DNA from: Comamonas_C sp026954015
GTDB lineage: Bacteria > Pseudomonadota > Gammaproteobacteria > Burkholderiales > Burkholderiaceae_C
Assembly: GCA_035063785.1 (NCBI GenBank)
Contig: JAPSFS010000002.1
Location: forward strand, 1-64,000
DNA: 64,000 nucleotides
Direction: 5' to 3'
How positions within the stretch are numbered: the stretch's first letter is position 1; every line of letters begins with the position of its first letter. Position numbers and translations under genes: made by a program. The notes under the pieces are model-generated. The model was not told where the DNA came from, made no database searches, and saw only the letters and a list, made by a program, of their open reading frames with translations. This document shows positions 23,348-31,816 of the stretch, piece by piece.

Positions 23348-24067
23348 TCAACCGAAGACGTCGAGCAATCGATCGAGCCCGCCCTCGTTGATCGCGATGT
23401 CCGCTTGCGCCCGCACCGCCGGCTTGGCGTGGTAGGCCACGGAGAGACCCGCTGCGCCCATCATCGGCAGGTCGTTCGCACCGTCGCCCATCGCGATGGT
23501 CTGCTCGGGCGTGATGCCCATCAGCGACGCGAGCTCCAGCAGCGCGCGGCGCTTTTCGGCGCCGTCGCAGATGTCGCCCCAGGTCTGGTCGACCATGCGC
23601 CCGGTCAGGCGTCCGCCTGCGATCTCCAGCACGTTGGAGCGCGCGAACCGGATGCCCAGGCGCGCCTTCACGCGGTCGGAAAAAAAGGTGAAGCCGCCCG
23701 AGACCAGCAGCGTCGCGAGCCCCGCCGCGTGCGCCGCGTCGATGAGCCGCTGCGCGCCAGGGTTGATGCGCAGGCGCTCGGTGTAGATCGCCTCCATCTG
23801 CGCGACGGTCACCCCCCTCAGCAGCGCCACCCGCTGGCGCAGGCTTTCCTTGTAGTCCGCAATCTCGCCCCGCATCGCCGCTTCGGTGATGGCGGCGACT
23901 TGCGCCTTGCGCCCGACGGCGGCGGCAATCTCGTCCACGCACTCGATGTTGATGAGCGTGGAATCCATGTCGCAGGCGAGCAACCGGTAGTCGCGCAGGC
24001 GCAGCGGCGGCGTGACGCGCTGCACAATGGCGCCCGTGGCGTGCGTCGCGGTGGTTGTCGTGGGCAT
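23348..24067 (-). CDS. serB: Phosphoserine phosphatase
   Basis: A 239-residue HAD-superfamily phosphatase that makes serine from phosphoserine, the last step of serine synthesis. LACDMDSTLINIECVDE holds nucleophile Asp33 and acid Asp35. LVSGGFTFFSDRV gives motif II and MGDGANDLPMMGAAG the metal-binding motif. It lacks the N-terminal ACT-like domain of E. coli-type SerB, as in shorter versions. The start at 24067 follows the family N-terminus; longer reading upstream is out of family. Confidence 0.93.
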   Translation of the reverse strand: MPTTTTATHATGAIVQRVTPPLRLRDYRLLACDMDSTLINIECVDEIAAAVGRKAQVAAITEAAMRGEIADYKESLRQRVALLRGVTVAQMEAIYTERLRINPGAQRLIDAAHAAGLATLLVSGGFTFFSDRVKARLGIRFARSNVLEIAGGRLTGRMVDQTWGDICDGAEKRRALLELASLMGITPEQTIAMGDGANDLPMMGAAGLSVAYHAKPAVRAQADIAINEGGLDRLLDVFG

Positions 24068-24254
24068 GGGCAGGCGTGACCAGGAAAAAAATGAGAGCGG
24101 CCAGTCTACCGCAGCGGCCATTGCGGGCGCGGCGGGTTGATGCCCTTCGGTGCGTCGGAAGAGCCGTGCAATTCGTCAGGTGCTTGAACCTTCAGGATGC
24201 GCGCCCGATTTCAGGCGCGAGCCGGGTCCATTGACAAAACGGATATGTAAAAAC

Positions 24255-25835
24255 ATGGCGCGAATGAAAGACAAAACAGGCCAGGCAACAGGTAAATACA
24301 CCCACCGCGAGACCGTGTGGAAGGGTATCTTGCTGCTGGTCAGCTTCGGGTTGCTGTATTTCCTGTCGATTTCGATGCTTGAGGCTGCGGTGGCGCAGAT
24401 CGATATCAAGAACATCTTGCGGGTGGCATTGGTATTGATCATCCTGGATTTGTCCAAAAAGGCGTTCTGGCTGCTGGCGCTCCCCTACGTCATGCTGCAC
24501 GCGATCTACCTGCCGGTGGCGAAGTCGTACGGGGCGATGAACTACAACTACTTTGCCTCGTTGATCGCCACGAATGTGGCGGAAAGCCGGGAGTTCTTGC
24601 ACAGCCTGAGCACGCACAGCCTGTGGCAGGCTGCCGCCATGGTGCCCGCGCTCGTGGCTTTCAGGTTCATTGCGGTGCGCTACAACCTGCACATTGCGCG
24701 CAACCGGACGGCGTTGATCGCCCTCGTGCTCGTCGCGCTGATGTCGCTGGCGCAGTACCAGTTGCCACGAGAAACCATCGACGCAGTGCGCCAGACGTAT
24801 TCCGAAATCCAGGAGCTTGGACGGCTGGCGCAGAAGAGTGGTTGGACCGTGACACAGGTGCATCCGAAGTACGACGTCTACGTGCTCGTCATCGGCGAAA
24901 GCGCACGCCGGGACTATATGGGCGCCTACGGTTACCCGATCGAGAATACGCCGTTCATGAGCACCTCGAATGGCGTGCTGGTGGATGGATTGCTCTCGGC
25001 GGGCATGAATACGGTGTCGTCGCTGAAATTGATGCTGACGTACCCGAACAAGGAGAAATGGACGCCGAATTATGACTTATCGTTCGTGAATCTTGCGAAT
25101 GACGCTGGGTTCGATACTGTCTGGCTGTCGAATCAGGGGCGGTTGGGCAAATACGATACACCCGTATCTGCCATAGCGGAACGTAGTGCAGTGAAGCACT
25201 TTCTAAGAAATGCGAATTTTGCTTCCTCCAACGCGGATGACGACCTTCTGTTGCCGTTGTTCCAGCAACAATTGGCAAGCATTTCAAGAAAGAAAAAATT
25301 GATAGTCCTTCATCTCGCTGGGTCTCACGCAATTGCGTGCGATCGACTTTTTGGGTACAGAAATCGGTACCAACCGGCCGATGAAAAATTCACCGACGTA
25401 GGGTGCTACCTGGCTACGCTGGAAAAAACAGACCAACTTTTGTCGGATGTGAAGCACGCGTTGGACGCATTCACGGAGCGCAGCACGATGACGTATTCCA
25501 TGATCTATTTCTCGGACCATGGGGATTCTCGGGTAGAGGTCGATGGTCGCGTACAGATGGTGCATACCGACGTGCGGCAACAGTACCAGATTCCGCTGTT
25601 CAAGGTGTCCAGCGACGACACGGCCAGAAAAGTGATCAAGCGCTACAAATCCCCGCTGAATTTCGTCGACGGTATTGCCAACTGGATGGGTATCGAGACG
25701 AAGCAGACTGCACCTCAGTACGATCTGTTTTCGGATACCGCGGATGACGACTACGGTCAGAAGGCAAAGCTTGAGGCGCTTCCATCGGACCCGCCCCTTG
25801 ACATGAGGGGCTATCTCAAGAAATCGTCCGGGTGA
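24255..25835 (+). CDS. Phosphoethanolamine transferase-like membrane enzyme
   Basis: A 526-residue inner-membrane protein of the EptA/CptA sulfatase-fold family, which moves phosphoethanolamine from lipid to LPS or other envelope glycans. About five N-terminal membrane helices precede a periplasmic catalytic domain. That domain shows VLVIGESARRDYMGAYGY (metal-binding Glu), Thr in GMNTVSSLKLML as the likely nucleophile, LHLAGSH and YFSDHGDSR. The base composition is clearly less GC-rich than the flanks, especially after 25050, and codon use differs, suggesting acquisition. It converges on an acyltransferase gene of similar character. The acceptor is unknown. Confidence 0.82.
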   Translation: MARMKDKTGQATGKYTHRETVWKGILLLVSFGLLYFLSISMLEAAVAQIDIKNILRVALVLIILDLSKKAFWLLALPYVMLHAIYLPVAKSYGAMNYNYFASLIATNVAESREFLHSLSTHSLWQAAAMVPALVAFRFIAVRYNLHIARNRTALIALVLVALMSLAQYQLPRETIDAVRQTYSEIQELGRLAQKSGWTVTQVHPKYDVYVLVIGESARRDYMGAYGYPIENTPFMSTSNGVLVDGLLSAGMNTVSSLKLMLTYPNKEKWTPNYDLSFVNLANDAGFDTVWLSNQGRLGKYDTPVSAIAERSAVKHFLRNANFASSNADDDLLLPLFQQQLASISRKKKLIVLHLAGSHAIACDRLFGYRNRYQPADEKFTDVGCYLATLEKTDQLLSDVKHALDAFTERSTMTYSMIYFSDHGDSRVEVDGRVQMVHTDVRQQYQIPLFKVSSDDTARKVIKRYKSPLNFVDGIANWMGIETKQTAPQYDLFSDTADDDYGQKAKLEALPSDPPLDMRGYLKKSSG

Positions 25836-25872
25836 TCGCGATGTTCCGTTGGCGCGTCCTGCGCAGCCGACG

Positions 25873-26928
25873 TCATATCTTGAGGTGTGCGGTCAGAAAT
25901 TCGTAAATCTTCCACAGCACGATGCTGGCGATGCCCAGCACGGGCAGGTAGATGGGCAGCATTGCAAGCGTATGGCTGTCGAAATAGCGCAGATCACGCA
26001 CACAGGCGTTGACGACGAAGATGATCATGGAAATCTTGCCGGTGTAGATCAGCGTACGCTTGGCCGTGTCGTTCAGATGCGGCTTGATCGACTCGGCGAT
26101 CCAGATCAAAAGCAGCGTGACGCACGCGAAGCTCAGGACGTAGGCCCACTCCCAGATTTGGGAGGCGATGAACAGCGCGGCGAGTGGTAGTGCGTGCAGG
26201 CTGGATAGTTTCGGGACGCCGTAACGCGCAAGCGCAATGCCGAGCAACACCTCCGGCGCGTGGCCGATGACGGAACCCATCACGTTGATGCTCGTGCCCA
26301 ACCCGAGGTAGTAGCCCGCGTAAAGCGCGGCATACGCAATCGCGAACCCCAAGGCCATGGTGCGTCGGCCGCCTGAGGTGGCGTACCGGTAGATCCATGG
26401 AAACAGCACGTACACCTGAATGATGAGTCCGAAGAACCAGAATGGCCCCTTGAAGAGGCCATAGATGTGCGCGCGCGAGAAGGCGTTCAGGGTGCTGCCG
26501 AGCAGCAGGGTGTCGCGGGTGACCCAGAGCACGCCGGGCCGGTCGTTGAACGGCGCGTATGTGAAGATCAGCGCGACGACGATGCCGAACAACATCAGGA
26601 AATAGATTTTCTTCAGCCGGTGGCCGACGAACGCGAAGTCCGATCCCTGGTGCCTGGCGTATTGGATCGACAGCCCGTAGGCGCTGAAGAAGATGAACAA
26701 CTGCACGCCGTAGTGCCCGAGCAGGCTGAACCAGGCGGCCACGGTGTCGTCCAGGTTGAGCGAAGTGATGTGGCCCCAGAATTGCCGGATGTTGTCCGGG
26801 CTGAACGTCATTTCGTTCTCGATGTGGAACCCCTGGCGGGCGTGGAAGTAGTTGTGGATGGCGATCATCAGGATCGCCACGCCCTTGTAGAAGTTGGTGT
26901 CGTCCCTGGTGAAGTGGCCTGCGGTCAT
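25873..26928 (-). CDS. Membrane acyltransferase, family 3 (OafA-like)
   Basis: A 351-residue polytopic membrane protein resembling acyltransferase family 3, which O-acetylates sugars of LPS, exopolysaccharide or peptidoglycan. The N-terminal helix has FYKGVAILMIAIHNYFHARQ with the His expected in the first helix, and FFSAYGLSIQY follows the second. About ten membrane spans are visible, and no periplasmic SGNH domain is attached. It ends 37 bp from the convergent phosphoethanolamine transferase gene. The GC content is moderately lower than the flanks. The pair looks like a small envelope-decoration cassette. Confidence 0.75.
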   Translation of the reverse strand: MTAGHFTRDDTNFYKGVAILMIAIHNYFHARQGFHIENEMTFSPDNIRQFWGHITSLNLDDTVAAWFSLLGHYGVQLFIFFSAYGLSIQYARHQGSDFAFVGHRLKKIYFLMLFGIVVALIFTYAPFNDRPGVLWVTRDTLLLGSTLNAFSRAHIYGLFKGPFWFFGLIIQVYVLFPWIYRYATSGGRRTMALGFAIAYAALYAGYYLGLGTSINVMGSVIGHAPEVLLGIALARYGVPKLSSLHALPLAALFIASQIWEWAYVLSFACVTLLLIWIAESIKPHLNDTAKRTLIYTGKISMIIFVVNACVRDLRYFDSHTLAMLPIYLPVLGIASIVLWKIYEFLTAHLKI

Positions 26929-26971
26929 GGTGATCCTGCTGGGTCGATGGGGCGGCGACGTCGAGGGGCGT

Positions 26972-28051
26972 TCAGGCGGCGTAGCGCTCGAAGGTCTCCG
27001 CCAGCCGCTCCTGCCAGCGCGCCTTCTCGCCCGCGCTCGCGAAACTCGCCTCGAAGCTGTTGCTTGCCAGTTGCCAGGCGTGCCGCGCGGTCATGCCGGT
27101 GGCGGCGAAGACCTGCGTGAGGTTGTCGTTGAGGTAGCCGCCGAAGTAGGCCGGGTCGTCGGAGTTGGTGGTGGCCGCCAGGCCCGCGTCCAGCAGCACC
27201 TTGAGGTTGTGCTGGCGCAGGTCGGGGAAGACCTGCAGCTTCTGGTTGGAGAGCGGGCAGACGGTGAGCGGGATGCGCTCGGCGGCCAGGCGCTGCATGA
27301 GCCGCGCGTCGTGCACCGCCTGCACGCCGTGGTCGATGCGCTCGGCCCTCAGGAGGTCCAGCGCTTGCCAGATGTAGGCGGGCGGGCCTTCCTCGCCCGC
27401 GTGCGCGACGACGTGCAGGCCCAGTTCGCGGCAGCGCGCGAACACGCGCTGGAATTTTTCCGGCGGGTGGCCGAGCTCGCTCGAATCGAGCCCCACGCCG
27501 ATGAAGTGCTCGCGCAGCGGCAGCGCGGCTTCGAGCGTTTCGAACGCCTGACGCTCGCTGAGGTGGCGCAGAAAGCTCAGGATCAGCGCGGCGCTGATGC
27601 CGTGCTCGCGTTGGGCATCGGCGCAGGCGCGCGCCAGGCCGCGGGTCACCGCCTCGATGGGCACGCCGCGCGCGGTGTGCGTCTGCGGGTCGAAGAAAAT
27701 CTCGGCGCGCACTACGTTATCGAGAGCTGCTCGCGCAAGGTAGGCGCGCGCCAGGTCGTAAAAATCCTCTTCCTTTTGCAGCACGCCCGCGCCCTGGTAG
27801 TACAGATCGAGAAAGCTCTGCAGGTCGGTGAAGGCGTAGGCGTCGCGCAGCGCCTGCACGCTTGCCCAGGGGAGGGCGATGCCGTTGCGCGCCGCCAGCG
27901 CGAACGTCATCTCGGGCTCAAGCGAGCCTTCGATGTGGATGTGCAGCTCGGCCTTGGGCATGGCGGCGAGCAGCGCGCCCAGGCGCTCGGGCGGGATGGG
28001 GGGCAGGGCGGTGGGTGTCAAGGGCGGCTCCGGTGGCGCGGTGCGTGGCAC
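26972..28051 (-). CDS. Adenosine/adenine deaminase
   Basis: A 359-residue amidohydrolase that deaminates adenosine or adenine. KAELHIHIEGSLEPE supplies the first metal-binding His pair. VVAHAGEEGPP carries a His and the catalytic Glu, ERIDHGVQ a further His, and TTNSDDPAYFGG the metal-binding Asp pair. SELGHPPEKF and SFLRHLSE resemble the adenine-deaminase subgroup more than classical Add, so adenine to hypoxanthine is my preferred reaction. The ATG at 28051 is used; it lies 20 bp after mfd on the same strand. A stretch at about 27715-27757 weakly resembles the interspersed repeat. Confidence 0.85.
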   Translation of the reverse strand: MPRTAPPEPPLTPTALPPIPPERLGALLAAMPKAELHIHIEGSLEPEMTFALAARNGIALPWASVQALRDAYAFTDLQSFLDLYYQGAGVLQKEEDFYDLARAYLARAALDNVVRAEIFFDPQTHTARGVPIEAVTRGLARACADAQREHGISAALILSFLRHLSERQAFETLEAALPLREHFIGVGLDSSELGHPPEKFQRVFARCRELGLHVVAHAGEEGPPAYIWQALDLLRAERIDHGVQAVHDARLMQRLAAERIPLTVCPLSNQKLQVFPDLRQHNLKVLLDAGLAATTNSDDPAYFGGYLNDNLTQVFAATGMTARHAWQLASNSFEASFASAGEKARWQERLAETFERYAA

Positions 28052-28071
28052 CGGAACATACCACCCGAGTG

Positions 28072-31000
28072 TTACGCCGCCAGCGCCTCCCGCACCGGCT
28101 CGCCCAGGCTCTTGAGCAGGTCACGCACCATCTGCACGCGCTCGGCGGGGTCGGGAAGCGGACGTTCGATGCGCAGTTTTTCGTTGCCCGCAAGCTTGAT
28201 GTCGCGGTGGTTCTGCACCAGCCGGATGATGGCCATGGGGTCGATCGGCGGGCGCGGGGTGAAGGTGATGGTGCTCACGCCCGGCGCGGCGTCCACGCGC
28301 GCCACGCCGTAGGGCGCGCACAGCACGCGCAGGCGGTGCACGTCGATCAGGGTCTGTGCCTGCGCGGGCAGCTTGCCGAAGCGGTCCACGATTTCTTCGA
28401 GCAGCGTGTCGATCTGCGCGCCGGTGCGCGCGGTGGCGAGTTTCTTGTACAGCGACAGGCGCGTCTGCACGTCGGCGCAGTAGTCGCTGGGCAAGAGCGC
28501 GGGGGCGTGCAGGTTGATGTCGGTGGTGGCCTGCATGGGGGCGAGCAGGTCGGGCTCCTTGCCGGCCTTCAGGCTCCTGACCGCCTCGGCCAGCATCTCG
28601 TTGTAGAGCTGAAAGCCCACCTCGACCATGTTGCCCGACTGGTTCTCGCCCAGCACCTCGCCTGCGCCGCGGATTTCCAGGTCGTGCATGGCCAGGTAAA
28701 AGCCGCTGCCCAGTTCCTCCATCTGCTGGATGGCTTCCAGGCGCTGCGCCGCATGGCCCTTGAGGCCGCGCACGTCCGGCACCATCAGATAGGCATAGGC
28801 CTGGTGGTGGCTGCGGCCCACGCGCCCGCGCAACTGGTGCAACTGCGCCAGGCCGAACTTGTCCGCGCGGCTGATGAGGATGGTGTTGGCCGTGGGCACG
28901 TCGATGCCGGTCTCGATGATGGTTGAGCACAGCAGCACGTTGGTGCGCTGGGCGACGAAGTCGCGCATCACGCGCTCCAGTTGCCGCTCGGGCATCTGGC
29001 CGTGGGCGATGGCGATGCGCGCCTCGGGCAGGATCTCCTGCAGGCGCTCGCAGCGGTGCTCTATGGTTTCCACCTCGTTGTGCAGGAAGTACACCTGCCC
29101 GCCGCGCTTGAGTTCGCGCAGCACGGCCTCGCGGATCACGCCCTGATTTTCTTCGCGCAGGAAGGTCTTGATCGCCAGGCGCCGCTGCGGCGCGGTGGCG
29201 ATCACGGAAAGGTCGCGCAGGCCCTCCAGCGCCATGCCCATGGTGCGCGGGATGGGCGTGGCGGTGAGGGTGAGCACGTCCACCTCGGCGCGCATGGCCT
29301 TCATCGCCTCCTTGTGGCGCACGCCGAAGCGGTGCTCCTCGTCGATGATGAGCAGGCCCAGGTTCTTGAACTTCGTCGAGGCTGAGAGCAGCTTGTGCGT
29401 GCCGACGACGATGTCCACGCTGCCCTCGGCCAGGCCCTGGAGCGCGGCGGTGCTCTCCTTGCCCGAGGCAAAGCGGCTCACCTGCGCCACCTTCACCGGC
29501 CAGCGCGCGAAGCGGTCCACCAGCGTCTGGTAGTGCTGCTCCGCGAGCAGCGTGGTGGGCGCGAGCAACGCCACCTGCTTGCCGCCCGTCACCGCGATGA
29601 AGGCCGCGCGCAGCGCCACCTCGGTCTTGCCAAAGCCCACGTCGCCGCAGACCAGCCGGTCCATGGGGCGCGGGCTGATCATGTCCTGGATGACGGCGTG
29701 GATCGCGGCGTTCTGGTCGGCCGTTTCCTCGAAGCCGAAGTCGGCGACGAACTGCTCGTAGTCCTGTGGCGAGAAGCGAAAGGCAAAGCCTTCGCGCGCC
29801 GCGCGCCGCGCGTAGATGTTGAGCAGCTCGGCGGCGGTGTCGCGCACCTGCTCGGCCGCCTTGCGTTTGGCTTTCTCCCACTGGTGACCGCCCAGCTTGT
29901 GCAGCGGCGCCTCGTCACCCGCCAGGCCGCTGTAGCGGCTGATCTGCTGCAGCTGGCTCACGGGCACGTAGAGCACCGCCTGGTCGGCGTATTCCAGATG
30001 CAAAAACTCCTGCAGCGCGGGCGTGCCGTCGGGGTTGGTCTGGCCCATGTCCATGTTCACCAGGCCCCGGTAGCGGCCGATGCCGTGCTGCGCGTGCACC
30101 ACCGGGTCGCCAAGCTGCAGCTCGGCCAGGTCCTTGACCATGGCTTCCAGGTCGCTGGTCTGCTCCTGTTTGCGCCTGCGGCGCGCGCCGCCCGTGGCGG
30201 CGAACAGCTCGGTCTCGGTGACGAGATCGATCCCCTCTTGCATCCACGCGAAGCCCGCCGCCAGCGTGGAGGTGGCGATGCCCACGCGCTCGCCGCTGCT
30301 GCCGATGAATTCCTGCAGCGAGTCGAACGCGGGCGGGGTCAGGTGGCTGGCGCGCAGGAAGTCCAGCAGGCTTTGCTGGCGCCCGTCGCTTTCGGCCAGC
30401 AGCAGCACGCGGTGCGCGCCGCGGTCGATGTGCGCGCGCAGCCGCGCGATCGGGTCTTCGGCGCCGCGTTGCGCGGTGAGGTCGGGCAGCGGCTGGAACT
30501 GCGCGTCGTGCGGGTCGGGCGCGGCGGGGCGCAGCGCCAGTTGCGCGTGCGCGTTGGCCTGGCCGTAGAACTGCTCGATGGTGAGGAACAGCGCCTCGGG
30601 CGGCAGCGCGGGGTGCTCGGGGTCGCCCGCCAGCAGCCGGTGGCGCTCGCGCGTGTCCTGCCAGAAGCGCTGGAACGCCGCCTCCAGGTCGCCGTGCAGC
30701 ACCAGCGTCGCGGCCTCGCCCAGGTAGTCGAACATGGTGGCGGTCTGCTCGAAGAACAGCGGCAGGTAGTACTCGATGCCGGCGGTGGCCAGGCCCGCGC
30801 CCATGTCCTTGTAGATGCGGCTCTTGGTCGGGTCGCCTTCGAGCAGCTCGCGCCAGCGGCCGCGAAAGCGCGTGCGCGCCGCCTCGTCCATCGGGAACTC
30901 GCGCCCGGGCAGCAGCCGCACCTCGGGCACGGGGTAGAGGCTGCGCTGCGTGTCGGGGTCGAACGTGCGGATGGAGTCGATCTCGTCGTCGAACAGATCG

Positions 31001-31542
31001 ACGCGCAGCGGCTGCGCCGCGCCCATGGGGTACAGGTCGATCAGCCCGCCGCGCACCGCGTATTCGCCGTGGCCCACCACCTGCGCCACGTGCTGGTAGC
31101 CTGCGAGCGTGAGCTGGGCCTTGAGTTTGGCTTCGTCGAGCTTCTGCCCGGTCTTGAAGTGGAAGGTGTAGCCCGCAAGGAACGCGGGCGGTGCCAGGCG
31201 GTACAGCGCGGTGGTGGCGGGCACGAGCACCACGTCCACCTCGCCCTGGCTGATGCGCCAGAGCGTGGAAAGCCGCTCGCTGATCAGATCCTGGTGCGGC
31301 GAGAAGTGGTCGTAGGGCAGCGTCTCCCAGTCGGGAAAGAGCGCGCAGCGCAGCTCGGGCGCGAAGAAGGCGATCTCGCCTTCGAGGCGGCGGGTGTCCG
31401 CGGCGTCCGCGCAGACGATGGCGGTGGTGCGCCGCGTGCCGGCGTGCTGCCCGGCCAGGCGCGCCAGCAGCAGCGCGTCGGCGCTGCCCGCGGGGCGCGG
31501 CAGCGCGTAGCGCTTGCCGGGGGCGAGGGTGGGAAGTTGCAT
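28072..31542 (-). CDS. mfd: Transcription-repair coupling factor
   Basis: An 1156-residue ATP-dependent translocase that removes RNA polymerase stalled at DNA lesions and recruits UvrA. The N-terminal third is UvrB-like, followed by the RNA-polymerase-interacting domain (VHAQHGIGRYRGL). The helicase core has GDVGFGKTE (about 633-641) and DEEHRFG (from about 734), and the TRG region includes LCSTIIETGIDVPTANT and QLRGRVGRS. The TRCF domain ends the protein. The ATG at 31542 is set by the family start MQLP-like. The purine deaminase gene follows after 20 bp. Confidence 0.97.
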   Translation of the reverse strand: MQLPTLAPGKRYALPRPAGSADALLLARLAGQHAGTRRTTAIVCADAADTRRLEGEIAFFAPELRCALFPDWETLPYDHFSPHQDLISERLSTLWRISQGEVDVVLVPATTALYRLAPPAFLAGYTFHFKTGQKLDEAKLKAQLTLAGYQHVAQVVGHGEYAVRGGLIDLYPMGAAQPLRVDLFDDEIDSIRTFDPDTQRSLYPVPEVRLLPGREFPMDEAARTRFRGRWRELLEGDPTKSRIYKDMGAGLATAGIEYYLPLFFEQTATMFDYLGEAATLVLHGDLEAAFQRFWQDTRERHRLLAGDPEHPALPPEALFLTIEQFYGQANAHAQLALRPAAPDPHDAQFQPLPDLTAQRGAEDPIARLRAHIDRGAHRVLLLAESDGRQQSLLDFLRASHLTPPAFDSLQEFIGSSGERVGIATSTLAAGFAWMQEGIDLVTETELFAATGGARRRRKQEQTSDLEAMVKDLAELQLGDPVVHAQHGIGRYRGLVNMDMGQTNPDGTPALQEFLHLEYADQAVLYVPVSQLQQISRYSGLAGDEAPLHKLGGHQWEKAKRKAAEQVRDTAAELLNIYARRAAREGFAFRFSPQDYEQFVADFGFEETADQNAAIHAVIQDMISPRPMDRLVCGDVGFGKTEVALRAAFIAVTGGKQVALLAPTTLLAEQHYQTLVDRFARWPVKVAQVSRFASGKESTAALQGLAEGSVDIVVGTHKLLSASTKFKNLGLLIIDEEHRFGVRHKEAMKAMRAEVDVLTLTATPIPRTMGMALEGLRDLSVIATAPQRRLAIKTFLREENQGVIREAVLRELKRGGQVYFLHNEVETIEHRCERLQEILPEARIAIAHGQMPERQLERVMRDFVAQRTNVLLCSTIIETGIDVPTANTILISRADKFGLAQLHQLRGRVGRSHHQAYAYLMVPDVRGLKGHAAQRLEAIQQMEELGSGFYLAMHDLEIRGAGEVLGENQSGNMVEVGFQLYNEMLAEAVRSLKAGKEPDLLAPMQATTDINLHAPALLPSDYCADVQTRLSLYKKLATARTGAQIDTLLEEIVDRFGKLPAQAQTLIDVHRLRVLCAPYGVARVDAAPGVSTITFTPRPPIDPMAIIRLVQNHRDIKLAGNEKLRIERPLPDPAERVQMVRDLLKSLGEPVREALAA

Positions 31543-31659
31543 GGGGCTCAGGGTGGAACAACGACGCAACCCCCCGGCTGGTACAGGCGGGGGGCGGGCT
31601 CGCCGCATACGGTGCGGCGTATGGCGCTATTTTAGGCGTCGGTGCGTCACTGCGTTTTT

Positions 31660-31712
31660 TGGGTAAAAAACGGCTCTGGCTCTTGTCTGTCAAGCGCGAG
31701 AAGCTATCAAAA
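31660..31712 (+). repeat. Interspersed repeat copy G, upstream of mfd
   Basis: GGGTAAAAAACGGCTCTGGC, then TCTTGTCTGTCAAGCGCGAG and AAGCTATCAAAA. It lies in the 274-bp gap between the divergent mfd and molybdenum-hydroxylase genes. I see no other clear feature in that gap. Confidence 0.72.
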
Positions 31713-31816
31713 GAGGAATTCTTCGGGCCCATGCCCGAGTGGGCGCACGAGCCGGCGCGCTCGCCTATAGTCCCTGCTTTCGGTATGTATCGGACCGGCG
31801 CAAACCGGGATCAGAC

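Noticed and set aside
27715..27757. A possible twelfth copy of the interspersed repeat inside the purine deaminase gene
   Set aside because: Only GCGCGAGCAGCT and a TCGATAA-like end match; the A-rich left end is absent and the region aligns with normal enzyme sequence, so chance is likely.
29395..31635. A 746-codon plus-strand reading frame opposite mfd
   Set aside because: Composition is His/Arg/Ala-rich shadow coding with no recognisable domain; mfd on the other strand explains the region fully.
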